From Herbaspirillum sp. RV1423 (GTDB taxonomy: Bacteria; Pseudomonadota; Gammaproteobacteria; Burkholderiales; Burkholderiaceae_D), in the NCBI RefSeq assembly GCF_000577615.1, contig NZ_CBXX010000020.1, positions 62,001-126,000 of the forward strand: a DNA stretch of 64,000 bases, given 5' to 3'. Position numbers and translations under genes: made by a program. Shown one piece after another: positions 17,103 to 26,191 of the stretch. The notes under the pieces were generated by a model, which searched no databases, was not told the origin of the DNA, and saw nothing but the letters and a program-made list of their open reading frames with translations. The stretch's first letter is position 1, and the number at the start of each line of letters is the position of its first letter.

Positions 17103-17840
17103 CTATCGATTAAGCAACACCTCCGCCATACCATCCAACTCTCGCTTGCGAGCCTCCCAATCCGGCATGAGCGCGGCAAGCAGGCGGTAGTATGCGGGGC
17201 TGTGGTTGTGTACTTTGAGATGGCACAACTCATGTCCGATGACGTAGTCGATGCAGGGGCGCGGCGCTTTTACCAGTTGCGGGTTCAGGCATAGGATGCC
17301 GGACGGCGAACAGCTTCCCCATTGCGTGCGCATGTTCAGCAAGCGAAAAGACGGCATCTCCTTCAGCCAGCGCAAGCTGTCCGCGACCTCGGGGAGACGT
17401 CGCGCGAAAATTTCTTGCGCGCGCTTTCTGTACCAGGCATCCAGCAGGCGGCGCACCGTATCCGGGTCGCTGACGGATGTCGTCACTTCCAGCTTGCCGC
17501 GCAGCAGCTTCACCTCTGCGGCGGCATCGCTGGATACCTTCACCTTCAAGGCATGGCGCCTGCCGAGATAAAAGCAGCTTTCGCCACTGATGTATTCGCG
17601 CGGCAAGACGTGGCGCATGCGTTCCTTGTGCGCCGCCAGTTGCTGCCATATCCAGCGCGCGCGGCGATGCACTGCCGCGACGATCTCTTGCGGTTCGCTC
17701 GCTTGCGGCGCGTCGACGACCACCGCGCCGTCGGGCAGCACGCTGATCGAGATGCGCCGTTGCGATGCGAGGCCGAGGCGCGGCATGAAACGGATTGTGA
17801 ACGCTATCCGCTCGTCGCCGTACCGGATGCTGCGCCGCAT
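17103..17840 (-). CDS. YgjP-type metallopeptidase (M48/SprT-like)
   Basis: Encodes 245 residues. The C-terminal third carries CIDYVIGHELCHLKVHNHSP, the HExxH-like zinc site (HELCH) plus the downstream histidines of the YgjP/WLM group. WGSCSPSGILCLNPQL just before it is the family's second block. Such genes often ride with type I restriction operons, and here it follows hsdR after a single base, so it is the last gene of that operon. Its exact role in restriction loci is unknown. Its own 3' end is the source of the fragments in repeats A and B. Confidence 0.85.
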   Translation of the reverse strand: MRRSIRYGDERIAFTIRFMPRLGLASQRRISISVLPDGAVVVDAPQASEPQEIVAAVHRRARWIWQQLAAHKERMRHVLPREYISGESCFYLGRRHALKVKVSSDAAAEVKLLRGKLEVTTSVSDPDTVRRLLDAWYRKRAQEIFARRLPEVADSLRWLKEMPSFRLLNMRTQWGSCSPSGILCLNPQLVKAPRPCIDYVIGHELCHLKVHNHSPAYYRLLAALMPDWEARKRELDGMAEVLLNR

Positions 17841-17841
17841 G

Positions 17842-20800
17842 TCAGCGCACGCTCCTGTCCAGGCCCACGCGGGTGACTTGTATCACCTGGTCGATCACGT
17901 CCTTTGCGCGTTCCAGTCCGATCAATGAAAACAAGCGCGGCAACAAGGTCTTGCGGATCACCGCTTCGATGTTTTGCGGGTTGAGGGAATTCTCCGCGAC
18001 CGCCTGATGCACGACCTTATCGATCTCCAGCGACTCGCCGACCAGTTGGTCGGTCGGGATCGCCGCGAAGTCGGCCTCGCCCAATACCAGGCGGCAGATG
18101 CCGAAGTAGGCGCGCGCGTGCATGTTGTCGCCAAAGGCGTCAGGCACGCCGTCGAGCTGGCGGCGCTCGACTTGCTCTTCGAACTTTTTAAGCAGGGCGT
18201 ATTGCTTGAGCGGATGATCGAACATGGCCTCCGCCTCGGCGATGGCTTGCTTCAGCAACTCGGCGAAGACTTTTTGCGCGTAGGGGTCTTCGGCCAGATC
18301 CTGTTCTATCGTTTTTTTCAGACGCGTGCGGATCAGGTCGGTTTCGTTGCGCGTCTTTTCTTCCGGCCATGCTTCGGGCGCGTCCTCGCCGAGCTTGTGC
18401 ACGAGGTAGACGCCTTCCGGCTCGCGCACCTCGCGGCCGATCACCTGCTTGTCGACCATGCGGCGGATCTGTTCTTCGTAGACGCTGTAGTCCACCGTTT
18501 CCAGGGCGTCGCGACGCGCGGCGCCGCGCAGGTCGCTGAAGAAGCGCAGGTCTTCCTTGTATTCACGCACCTTGTCTTCGCTGAAGCTGTTGTCTTCATA
18601 AAAACTGCGCGAGGACAGCGCCGTTTGCAGGCAGAGGCCGAATTGCGTCAGCGCCTCGTAGAAATCCTCTCGCACCTTTTGACGCAGGTCATAGCTCTGG
18701 CCTTCTTCGTCCTCCGCATATTTCGGCATCAGCACCTGGCGGAACTGCTCAAAATCCAGCCGATTGACGATGCCGGGAAACAGCGCCCACAAGGCCTCGT
18801 GCAAACCCGGCAGCCGCTTGTATTCGCTGCTGAACTGTTGATACAGCCCTTCGATATCGGCCAGCTCATAGCCGCCCTGGGTGCGCATCTCCAGATCCTG
18901 ATAGGCGCGCACCGCCGTATCCAGTTCCTTGAGGATGCCGCGATAGTCGACCAGGATGCCGTAGCGTTTCTCTTCATGCAGCCGGTTCACGCGCGCGATG
19001 GCCTGGATCAGGCTGTGCTCCTTCAATGGCTTGTCGATGTACAACACGGTATTGCGCGGCTCGTCGAAGCCGGTCAGCAGGCGGTCCACCACGATCAGCA
19101 GATCGGGATCGCCGTCGCCGCCAAAGCCTTCCAGCACGCGCCGCTCGTACTCGTCCTGCTGATTGCCGACGTTGGCGCTCCACCACTTCTGCACTTCGGG
19201 CAATTTGCTTTCGTCGACGTCGGTATTGCCCTCGCGGCTGTCCGGCGGCGAGATGATGATGGCGCTGCTGACCAGGCCCGTATCGTCCAGATACTGCTTG
19301 TAGCGCACCGCCTCCAGTTTGCTGGAGGTCGCGACCTGCCCCTTGAGGCCGAGGTTCAGCTTCTTGATGGTCTCGTTGAAATGCGCGGCGATGTCCCAGG
19401 CAATCAACTCGACGCGATTGGCGGCGCCGTAGACGACGCGCTTGTTGGCGAATTTCTTTTTCAGGTCGGCGCTCTGTGCCGGCGACAGGCCGGCGGTGAT
19501 CTTGTCGAACCAGCGATTGACCGCCTCGTCGTTGATCGTCAGTTCGGGAACGCGCTCCTCGTACAGCAGCGGCGACACGGTGCCGTCTTCCACCGCGCGC
19601 TGCATGGTGTAGGCATGCACGATGGGGCCGAACTTGTTGGCGGCCTTTTCCTTCTTCAGCAAGGGCGTGCCGGTGAATGCCACATAGGCGGCCCGCGGCA
19701 ACATCTTGCGCATGCGCTCATGCGTCTCGCCGCCGTGGCTGCGATGCCCTTCGTCCACCAGCACGATGAGATCGGCCGACGGGTTGTAGCACTCGGGCAA
19801 CTGCGAAGCCGTCGCGAACTTGTGGATCAGCGTGAAGATAATGCGCTCGCTGCCCTGCCCGATCCGCCGGGCCAACTCGCGGCCCGAACCCACCTTGGCC
19901 TTCTCGCCCTCCTTGCGCGTCGCGATGGCCGAACCGAAGGCGCCGCTGTTGATGAAGTTGCGCGCCAACTGGCCTTCCAGATCCAGGCGATCGGTCACCA
20001 CCAGCACGCGGCAAGCCTTGAGCTTGTCCACCAGCAGCAGCGCCTTGGTCAGGAACACCATCGTGAAACTCTTGCCCGAGCCGGTGGTGTGCCACACGAT
20101 CCCGCCCTCGCGTCCGCCGTCCGGCCGCCGCTCGCTGATGCGCGCCAGCAAGGCGCGGATGCCGAAGAACTGCTGATACCGCGCCACCACCTTGCCCTTG
20201 GCGTCGAACAGCACGAACAAGCGCAAGAACTCCAGCAAGCGCGCCGGTTGCAGCAAGGCCGCCAGCAGACGGTCCTGCTCCGTGACCAGCATCGGCAAGG
20301 ACCACAACCGCGTGCAGTACTGCCGTACTTTTGCAGGCTTGCCGGCGAACAGCGCCGTCTGCACGGCGGCGGGCAAGGGACGGTTCTTCCATTGCGCCAG
20401 TTGCGCATCGCTGAACTCTTCCTCGCGCCAGCGCGCCCAGAACTTGGCGGGCGTATGCGTGGTGCCGTAGCGCCCTTCGTCATGACTCACCGCCAGCAGC
20501 AACTGCGCATAGGTAAACAATTGCGGAATCTCGTCATGCCGCTGATTGCGCAAGTGCTGGCTGATGCCCTCCTCCACCATCGCCTTGTTGCTACTGCCAC
20601 CGACACCCGGGCGCTTGGCTTCAATCACGGCAAGCGGAATGCCGTTGACGTAACAGACGATATCGGGAATGCGCGTATGCGTGCCCTGCGCCGACAAGAC
20701 CTCCAGCTCCTCGGTCACGTCCCAGCGATTGGCGCTCGCGTCCTGCCAGTCGATCACCGCGATGGTCGGCTGATGCTTTTTACCGTCGGGCATGAACTCG

Positions 20801-21120
20801 GTGACGGTGATGCCCAACGCCAGCTTGGTGTACAGCCGCTCGTTGGCCAGCGTCAACCCTTCGGCCAGGCTCACCGACGACAACTCGCGCACGATCTGAT
20901 CGATGGCCGACGGCGACAGCGGAAACGACTCGCCCTTGTACTCGAAGCGCCGCGTCTGCAAGACCTCGATCAGGCGCGGCTTGATGAGCACCTCGCGCGT
21001 GCCGCCGCGCAGGCGCAGGCAGTCCGCCGTGCTGAGGAAATGCCAGCCGAGGTTGCACAACAGATGCAGCGCGGGGATGTGGGTGCTGAGTTGTTCGCGC
21101 GTTTGGGGGACGGAGGTCAT
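17842..21120 (-). CDS. hsdR: type I restriction enzyme, R subunit
   Basis: Encodes 1092 residues. The N-terminal nuclease domain shows the PD-(D/E)xK pattern (PDIVCYVNGIPLAVIEAKRP). The translocase follows with Walker A GIVWHTTGSGKSFTM, the DEAD-like box LIVLVDEGHRS, motif III FTGTPLL and motif VI IQAIARVNRLH. The C-terminal helical part docks on the M2S complex. HsdR uses ATP to pull DNA and cut it far from unmodified sites. The start is the ATG at 21118-21120 behind a GGGGGCGG ribosome site. This start region is triplicated upstream, so three near-identical start sites exist and only the innermost is followed by the full gene. Confidence 0.95.
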   Translation of the reverse strand: MTSVPQTREQLSTHIPALHLLCNLGWHFLSTADCLRLRGGTREVLIKPRLIEVLQTRRFEYKGESFPLSPSAIDQIVRELSSVSLAEGLTLANERLYTKLALGITVTEFMPDGKKHQPTIAVIDWQDASANRWDVTEELEVLSAQGTHTRIPDIVCYVNGIPLAVIEAKRPGVGGSSNKAMVEEGISQHLRNQRHDEIPQLFTYAQLLLAVSHDEGRYGTTHTPAKFWARWREEEFSDAQLAQWKNRPLPAAVQTALFAGKPAKVRQYCTRLWSLPMLVTEQDRLLAALLQPARLLEFLRLFVLFDAKGKVVARYQQFFGIRALLARISERRPDGGREGGIVWHTTGSGKSFTMVFLTKALLLVDKLKACRVLVVTDRLDLEGQLARNFINSGAFGSAIATRKEGEKAKVGSGRELARRIGQGSERIIFTLIHKFATASQLPECYNPSADLIVLVDEGHRSHGGETHERMRKMLPRAAYVAFTGTPLLKKEKAANKFGPIVHAYTMQRAVEDGTVSPLLYEERVPELTINDEAVNRWFDKITAGLSPAQSADLKKKFANKRVVYGAANRVELIAWDIAAHFNETIKKLNLGLKGQVATSSKLEAVRYKQYLDDTGLVSSAIIISPPDSREGNTDVDESKLPEVQKWWSANVGNQQDEYERRVLEGFGGDGDPDLLIVVDRLLTGFDEPRNTVLYIDKPLKEHSLIQAIARVNRLHEEKRYGILVDYRGILKELDTAVRAYQDLEMRTQGGYELADIEGLYQQFSSEYKRLPGLHEALWALFPGIVNRLDFEQFRQVLMPKYAEDEEGQSYDLRQKVREDFYEALTQFGLCLQTALSSRSFYEDNSFSEDKVREYKEDLRFFSDLRGAARRDALETVDYSVYEEQIRRMVDKQVIGREVREPEGVYLVHKLGEDAPEAWPEEKTRNETDLIRTRLKKTIEQDLAEDPYAQKVFAELLKQAIAEAEAMFDHPLKQYALLKKFEEQVERRQLDGVPDAFGDNMHARAYFGICRLVLGEADFAAIPTDQLVGESLEIDKVVHQAVAENSLNPQNIEAVIRKTLLPRLFSLIGLERAKDVIDQVIQVTRVGLDRSVR

Positions 21121-21857
21121 TTTTTAAACCGCCCCCAACATGCAATGCCGTTCAGTTGAGCCATCTCTTTCTATTGCAGTCGCCCCGGCGAACGCCGGGG
21201 TCCAGTGTCGTGATGACGGCCGATACGACACTGGGTCCTGACTTTCGTCAGGACGACGGCGATGCGGGGCTTGCGATGGCTGGATGACGCCGCGCAGGCG
21301 CAGGCAGTCCGCCGTGCTCAGGAAATGCCAGCCGAGGTTGCACAACAGATGCAGCGCGGGGATGTGGGTGCTGAGTTGTTCGCGCGTTTGGGGGACGGAG
21401 GTCATTTTTTAAACCGCCCCCAACATGCAATGCCGTTCAGTTGAGCCATCTCTTTCTATTGCAGTCGCCCCGGCGAACGCCGGGGTCCAGTGTCGTGATG
21501 ACGGCCGATACGACACTGGGTCCTGACTTTCGTCAGGACGACGGCGATGCGGGGCTTGCGATGGCTGGATGACGCCGCGCAGGCGCAGGCAGTCCGCCGT
21601 GCTGAGGAAATGCCAGCCGAGGTTGCACAACAGATGCAGCGCGGGGATGTGGGTGCTGACTTGTTCGCGCGTTTGGGGGACGGAGGTCATTTTTTAAACC
21701 GCCCCCAACATGCAATGCCGTTCAGTCAAGCCGTCTCTTTCTATTGCAGTCGCCCCGGCGAACGCCGGGGTCCAGTGTCGTGACGACGGCCGATACGACA
21801 CTGGGTCCTGACTTTCGTCAGAACGACGGCGATGCGGGGCTTGCGATGGCTGGATGA
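21003..21857. repeat. three exact-period 285-bp tandem units carrying the hsdR 5' end
   Basis: Units 21003-21287, 21288-21572 and 21573-21857. Each holds the first 39 codons of hsdR with its ribosome site (minus-strand ATGs at 21120, 21405, 21690) plus one copy of the cloverleaf palindromic element. The units are nearly identical, so the duplication is recent. The two outer units encode short ORFs of 93 residues that share the HsdR N-terminus, then read through the element, each stopping four bases before the next ATG. Identical units could recombine and change copy number. Confidence 0.9.
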
Positions 21858-21908
21858 TGTTTTTCTCTGACTGAACGGTAGTAGCCTCGAATGTGTTGGT
21901 TATTGTCA

Positions 21909-22541
21909 TCACGCGCTTGTGTCTTCGTCGGTTTCTGAAAGACTGATTCGACGTTTGCCCGTAAGAAGGTTCCGCATGAGATCACGCCTTTCTACTCTCA
22001 ACTTTGCTACCTGCGCTTCATACAAACCAATTGATCTATCCCATACTTGTATGGCCTCCGATATTGCTTGTTGCTCTTTCTTTGGAGGGAGATCAATCTC
22101 ATATTGTTTAAGCAAATCGGTATCAAGCCGCCCCGTTCCATGTCCTGCCGTATCGACAAGATTGAGAATCTCAGACTTATTGGAAATTAACTGGTACGCC
22201 AAAAACCAAGGATTGATTTCCTCATTTGCGACTAATGCTTTGATATCCTGATTGAATGCCATTTCTCGCATGGCAATACCGACAGGCAAGTCTTTCAGCA
22301 AAGTCATGCCTCGAGTTAGCACCAAGATCGATCCAGCCGGCGCAATAGTAGAGACAGACTTGCCATTTGCGGTCAGGCCCAATCCGGATTGGTTCAAGCA
22401 AAGTCTTTTCATGTCCTTTGCCGTTATCCACGGAAATTCACCACCCCAGTAATCAGTGTCCTCTTTACTCGGGGTGTTCCCGGAAAGAAATCGAGCACAT
22501 TCTCCGAGAGGGGCTCGAGTCCATCCTTTAGGCAGCATCAT
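21909..22541 (-). CDS. hsdS: half-size type I specificity subunit (HsdS)
   Basis: Encodes 210 residues, about half of a normal HsdS. It has one target recognition domain (GWTRAPLGECARFLSGNTPS ... FPWITAKDM) followed by one helical spacer (LPPKKEQQAISEAIQVWDRS). A standard HsdS has two such halves. The other half-size gene sits at the front of the operon (25187-25756). The two may pair to read a bipartite site, or each may work as a homodimer. Its start overlaps the rhuM stop (ATGA). The 285-bp repeat block lies between it and hsdR. Confidence 0.85.
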   Translation of the reverse strand: MMLPKGWTRAPLGECARFLSGNTPSKEDTDYWGGEFPWITAKDMKRLCLNQSGLGLTANGKSVSTIAPAGSILVLTRGMTLLKDLPVGIAMREMAFNQDIKALVANEEINPWFLAYQLISNKSEILNLVDTAGHGTGRLDTDLLKQYEIDLPPKKEQQAISEAIQVWDRSIGLYEAQVAKLRVERRDLMRNLLTGKRRISLSETDEDTSA

Positions 22542-23563
22542 TTTTCCCTTTTCACTTTCTTATTCTGCGCAATCGTTTCCAACTCAGCGATGTCATCTAC
22601 ATCCGCTCTCAATGCCTCAGCACCACGCCGCTTCGCATCAAACTCCTCATAACGCTCATGCGCGAGCTTGACCATGCTGTCGTGACTCACGCGGCCGTTC
22701 CCTTTCAGTAAAGGCCGCTCGTTGAACTCCAGAAAATTGTCCACGTACTTGCGCCAGTCGAGCAAGGTGATGTTTTTCCTCTGTTCGGCGCGATCTTCTG
22801 CATAGTCGAGGAACATAGTGGCGATGCGATTGAGTTGTTGTATCTCGTCGCTCTGCAAATAATTCTTGGCGACGATGACGTCGGTTTTATGTGCGCGACC
22901 GCCCTGCCATGCTTGCAGAGCCCGATCCGGTTGATCTACGTCGGCGCGTTCGATAATGAGGTCGGCGGCGTCCTTGCCTGTCACGGAAAAAAGCATCTTG
23001 TTCTGGACCTCAGCGAAGAAGGTGTCTACGGCTTGCACATCGTCCCTGTAGTCGGCTGAGAGTGCGAACAAGTCCCTGATCTTTTGATAGAAGCGTTTTT
23101 CCGATGTGCGAACGTCCCGAATGGATTCCAGTAGTTCATTGAAGTAATCCCAAGCCTCGGGATCTTTTAGACGGGCGTCATCGAAGACAAAGCCCTTAAT
23201 GAGGAATTCGTTCAGCCGAACCGCGGCCCATCGGCGGAATTGGATGCCGCGAGGTGACTTTATCCGGTAACCGACGGCTAGAATCATGTCGAGGTTGTAG
23301 AGCTTGACGGCACGGCGTACCTGCCGCGTGCCTTCTGTTTGAACTATTAACTTATCCTTCAGCGTTTGAGCTTTGCTCAACTCTCCTTCCTCAAACACAT
23401 TGTTGATGTGTGTATTGATGTTCGACACGGAGGTGTGAAAGAGATCGGCAAGTTCGCTCTGGCTGAGCCAAAGGTTGCCATCTTCCATCTTCAGAAAGAA
23501 CTGTGCGGTGCCATCCGCTGTGCTGTACAGCGCAGGTTCGGCATGGAGTGCTTGTTCACTCAT
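22538..23563 (-). CDS. RhuM family protein
   Basis: Encodes 341 residues. The order of blocks (DGNLWLSQSELADLFHTSVS, LYNLDMILAVGYRIKSPRG, FRRWAAVRLNEFLIKGF) is that of the virulence RhuM family, with a KilA-N/Fic-antitoxin-like start. RhuM genes are frequent passengers inside type I restriction operons, between hsdM and hsdS or hsdR, with no settled function. It overlaps hsdM by eight bases and hsdS by four, so it is translated as part of the operon. Confidence 0.88.
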   Translation of the reverse strand: MSEQALHAEPALYSTADGTAQFFLKMEDGNLWLSQSELADLFHTSVSNINTHINNVFEEGELSKAQTLKDKLIVQTEGTRQVRRAVKLYNLDMILAVGYRIKSPRGIQFRRWAAVRLNEFLIKGFVFDDARLKDPEAWDYFNELLESIRDVRTSEKRFYQKIRDLFALSADYRDDVQAVDTFFAEVQNKMLFSVTGKDAADLIIERADVDQPDRALQAWQGGRAHKTDVIVAKNYLQSDEIQQLNRIATMFLDYAEDRAEQRKNITLLDWRKYVDNFLEFNERPLLKGNGRVSHDSMVKLAHERYEEFDAKRRGAEALRADVDDIAELETIAQNKKVKREK

Positions 23564-25166
23564 AACCCAACGCCTTCAAATACCCCGCCATCTGTTTTTC
23601 CAGCACCGCCAGTTCCGCCTTCAGCTTCTCGCGCTCGGCGCGCACGGTCATGAGGTCGATTTCTTCCTCTTCTTCAAAGGTGTCGACGTAGCGCGGAATG
23701 TTGAGGTTGTAGTCGTTCTCGGCGATCTCGGCGGGCGTGGCGAGGTAGGCGTATTTGTCGATGCTCTTGCGCTTGGCGCAGGCGGCCATGATCTTGTCGA
23801 GGTCTTGCTGGCGCAGCAGGTTCTGGTTCTTGCCGTCGAGGTAGTCGCGGCTGGCGTCGATGAAGAGGACTTTGTCGTCTTTTTTCTTCTTGCGGAAGAC
23901 CAGGATGGCAGCGGGGATGCCGGTGCCGTAGAAGAGTTTTTCGGGCAGGCCGATGACGATGTCGAGCAGGTTTTCGTCGATCAGTTGCTTGCGGATCTTG
24001 CCTTCGGCGGCGCCGCGAAACAGTACGCCGTGGGGGACGACGACGGCCATGCGGCCGCTGCCGGGGGCCATCGTCTCGATCATGTGGAGGATGAAGCCGT
24101 AGTCGCCCTTGGTGCGCGGCGGCAGGCCGCGCTGGAAGCGTTTGTACTTGTCGTTTTCGGCGGCGTCGTGGCCCCATTTTTCCAGCGAGAAGGGGGGATT
24201 GGCGACGACGACGTCGAACTGGCGCAGATGACCTTTGTCGTCGAGCAGCTTGGGGTTGCGCAGGGTGTCGCCCCATTCGATCTTGTGGTTGTCTTCGCCG
24301 TGCAGGAACATGTTCATCTTGGCCAGCGCCCAGGTGGAGCCGATAGCTTCCTGGCCGAAGAGGGCGTAGTTCTTGCTGCCGCTGCGGCGGCGGATGAGTT
24401 GGCCGCATTTCATGAGCAGCGACGCCGAGCCGCAGGTGGGGTCGCAAATCTGGTCGCCTTCTTGCGGGTCGACCAGTTGCGCCATGAGTTGCGAGACTTC
24501 GGGCGGGGTGTAGAACTCGCCGGCCTTTTTGCCGCTGGTGGAGGCGAAGTTCTTGATGAGGTATTCGTAGGCGTTGCCGATGATGTCGAGCGTGCCGACG
24601 CGGCTGGGGCGCAGGTTGAGTTCGGGCTTGGCGAAGTCTTCGAGCAGGTGGCGCAGGATGTCGTTCTTTTGCGCTTCGTCGCCGAGTTTGTTGTCGTTGA
24701 AGCTGATGCCCTGGAAGACGTCGCGCAATTTGGTCGGGTTGTTTTCTTCGATCGCGTGCAGCGCCTTGTCGATGCGTTCGCCGTTGCCGGGCTGGTGCCG
24801 CGCTTCATGCAGCGCGTAGAAATTGGCCTTGGGCGGCAGGATGAAACGCTCGTTCTTGAGCAGTTCCTTGATCAGTTCGGGATGGTCGCCGTGTTCTTTC
24901 TTGTACTGGTCGTAGTGGTCTTGCCAGACATCCGAAATATATTTGACGAACAGCATGGTGAGGACGAAGTCCTTGTAGATGCTGGGGTCGACGGTGCCGC
25001 GGAAGGTGTCGCAGGCGTTCCAGACGGCGGCGTTGATGGTGTCCTGATTGATGGCGTCCGGTTGTTGCCTGCCCGGCGTCGGGGCGGCCTTGTCCGAAGC
25101 TGCGGATACGGCAGGCGCGGCGGCGGGCTTGGTCTTGGCGGCGGATTTGGAAGTGGTCTTTGGCAT
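23556..25166 (-). CDS. hsdM: type I restriction-modification DNA methyltransferase (M subunit)
   Basis: Start set at 25166 (MPKTTSKSAAKTKP), giving 536 residues. The longer open frame upstream is a shadow of the preceding gene. The first ~40 residues are a low-complexity Ala/Pro/Lys tail. Then come the HsdM N-terminal helical domain (FVLTMLFVKYISDVWQD), the GEFYTPPEVSQLMAQLVDP block, SAM motif I (ICDPTCGSASLL) and the N6-adenine catalytic motif NPPF. It methylates adenine in the site chosen by HsdS and is the core of the restriction complex. It starts 20 bases after the upstream half-HsdS gene. Confidence 0.94.
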   Translation of the reverse strand: MPKTTSKSAAKTKPAAAPAVSAASDKAAPTPGRQQPDAINQDTINAAVWNACDTFRGTVDPSIYKDFVLTMLFVKYISDVWQDHYDQYKKEHGDHPELIKELLKNERFILPPKANFYALHEARHQPGNGERIDKALHAIEENNPTKLRDVFQGISFNDNKLGDEAQKNDILRHLLEDFAKPELNLRPSRVGTLDIIGNAYEYLIKNFASTSGKKAGEFYTPPEVSQLMAQLVDPQEGDQICDPTCGSASLLMKCGQLIRRRSGSKNYALFGQEAIGSTWALAKMNMFLHGEDNHKIEWGDTLRNPKLLDDKGHLRQFDVVVANPPFSLEKWGHDAAENDKYKRFQRGLPPRTKGDYGFILHMIETMAPGSGRMAVVVPHGVLFRGAAEGKIRKQLIDENLLDIVIGLPEKLFYGTGIPAAILVFRKKKKDDKVLFIDASRDYLDGKNQNLLRQQDLDKIMAACAKRKSIDKYAYLATPAEIAENDYNLNIPRYVDTFEEEEEIDLMTVRAEREKLKAELAVLEKQMAGYLKALGYE

Positions 25167-25186
25167 GTTCTGTTCAGTGGTTGGGG

Positions 25187-25756
25187 CTAGGACTGATGCA
25201 AGTGCCGGGCGATGGCGTCTTGCTGCTGCTGGCGATTGTGGATGAGGGCTTCGAGATGGCGCTTTTCGGCGATGGCGTCGCCGGCCAGCGCGATGATGGC
25301 GTGTTGTTGCGGCAGCGGCGGCACGGCGATGGGCATGCCTTCGAGCACGCCCCGGCGGATGCTGAGTTGGTCCGAGCCTTCGGCATTGCTGGCGAGATAG
25401 CGCTGGGCCGGGGCGCGGTTGATTTGCCAGGCGAGGAACTCCGGCAACAGGCGGTCGGTGTTCAGCCGGATCAGGAAGAAGTATTGGCAGCACACGGCGT
25501 CGAGCGGGACTTCCGGCAGGCACACCGCGTAGTTGCGCACGCCGCGCGCGACAAAGACGATGTCGCCGGCGCGCAGCAGTTGTTCGTTGCGGCCGGCGTC
25601 GATCTGCGTTTGCGCCATGGCTTGCCAGTCGGAGATGCCTTCCGGCGTGAGGTCGCGCATTTGCAACGCGCGCGCGTTGCCGCCCTCAACCACCGGCACC
25701 GACCCGCGAAACGGGTAGCCGGCCTGGACATCGGCGAGTTGCTTGAGAGTTTTCAA
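25187..25756 (-). CDS. hsdS: second half-size type I specificity subunit (HsdS)
   Basis: Encodes 189 residues from a TTG start. A single recognition domain (LADVQAGYPFRGSVPVVEGG, LLRAGDIVFVARGVRNYAV) ends in one spacer helix (IAVPPLPQQHAIIALAGDAI). This is the half-HsdS type often found directly before hsdM. It is the first gene of the operon and lies just downstream of a long palindrome. With the other half-gene at 21909 it makes a split specificity set for one HsdM and one HsdR. Confidence 0.8.
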   Translation of the reverse strand: MKTLKQLADVQAGYPFRGSVPVVEGGNARALQMRDLTPEGISDWQAMAQTQIDAGRNEQLLRAGDIVFVARGVRNYAVCLPEVPLDAVCCQYFFLIRLNTDRLLPEFLAWQINRAPAQRYLASNAEGSDQLSIRRGVLEGMPIAVPPLPQQHAIIALAGDAIAEKRHLEALIHNRQQQQDAIARHLHQS

Positions 25757-25822
25757 TATTGCACCAATCTGATTGATGCAGAATTTTGCTTGCTTATCGG
25801 CAAAGCCTCAACTAGTATTTGA

Positions 25823-25857
25823 AATTAATTGCATCAAGTTGATTGATGCGATTAATT
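25823..25857. promoter_or_regulatory. 35-bp palindrome between restriction operon and DUF3892 gene
   Basis: Two 15-base arms with one mismatch flank a 5-base spacer. The core is GCATCAA (25831-25837), GTTGA, TTGATGC (25843-25849), extended on both sides by AATTAAT-type bases. A further GATTGATGC half-site lies near 25770. It sits in the only divergent promoter region of the restriction island, so it is a candidate operator for both directions. No HTH controller gene is next to it. Confidence 0.6.
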
Positions 25858-25876
25858 TACTTTGCGGAAAGGTGAT

Positions 25877-26191
25877 ATGCACGAATTCAACATCGACAGC
25901 GTCAGTCGTTCTTCATCGGGCGGGATTGGCGGGCAGGGGTCTCACGAGCACATTACGCACATCGGCAATTCGGCCGGCAAATGGCGATTGACCCGGCAGG
26001 ATGCCATCACGCAGATCGAGATGAAGGTTTCGGCGTTCTATACGGTGGATGGATCGACCGGCAAGCGCGCCTATATCGGCGTGGTGCGGGAGCAGGGCAA
26101 GGCGCCTTATCTGCGCACGCATGCGGATGGCAAGTGGAACGACAATTTGCTTGCTCAGCCGGAGTGCAGCGGGGAATGCAGGACGATGTAG
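25877..26191 (+). CDS. DUF3892 family protein
   Basis: Start set at 25877 because GGAAAGG precedes the ATG by 4 bases. Encodes 104 residues. The pattern HITHIGNSAGKWRLTRQDAI followed by IEMKVSAFYTVDG, AYIGVVREQGKAPYLRTHAD and KWNDNLLAQPEC is that of DUF3892, a small family of unknown function (Tyr/Asp/Asn-rich, often ending in a NDNLL-P block). It diverges from the restriction operon across the 35-bp palindrome. The 234 bp after it hold nothing I can support. Confidence 0.7.
   Translation: MHEFNIDSVSRSSSGGIGGQGSHEHITHIGNSAGKWRLTRQDAITQIEMKVSAFYTVDGSTGKRAYIGVVREQGKAPYLRTHADGKWNDNLLAQPECSGECRTM

Noticed and set aside
17974-21159. 1061-codon plus-strand open frame
   Set aside because: Antisense shadow of hsdR in high-GC DNA. 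The protein is low-complexity and the minus-strand HsdR motifs are clear.
23475-25190. 571-codon plus-strand open frame
   Set aside because: Shadow of hsdM. Hydrophobic, Val/Glu-rich low-complexity translation.
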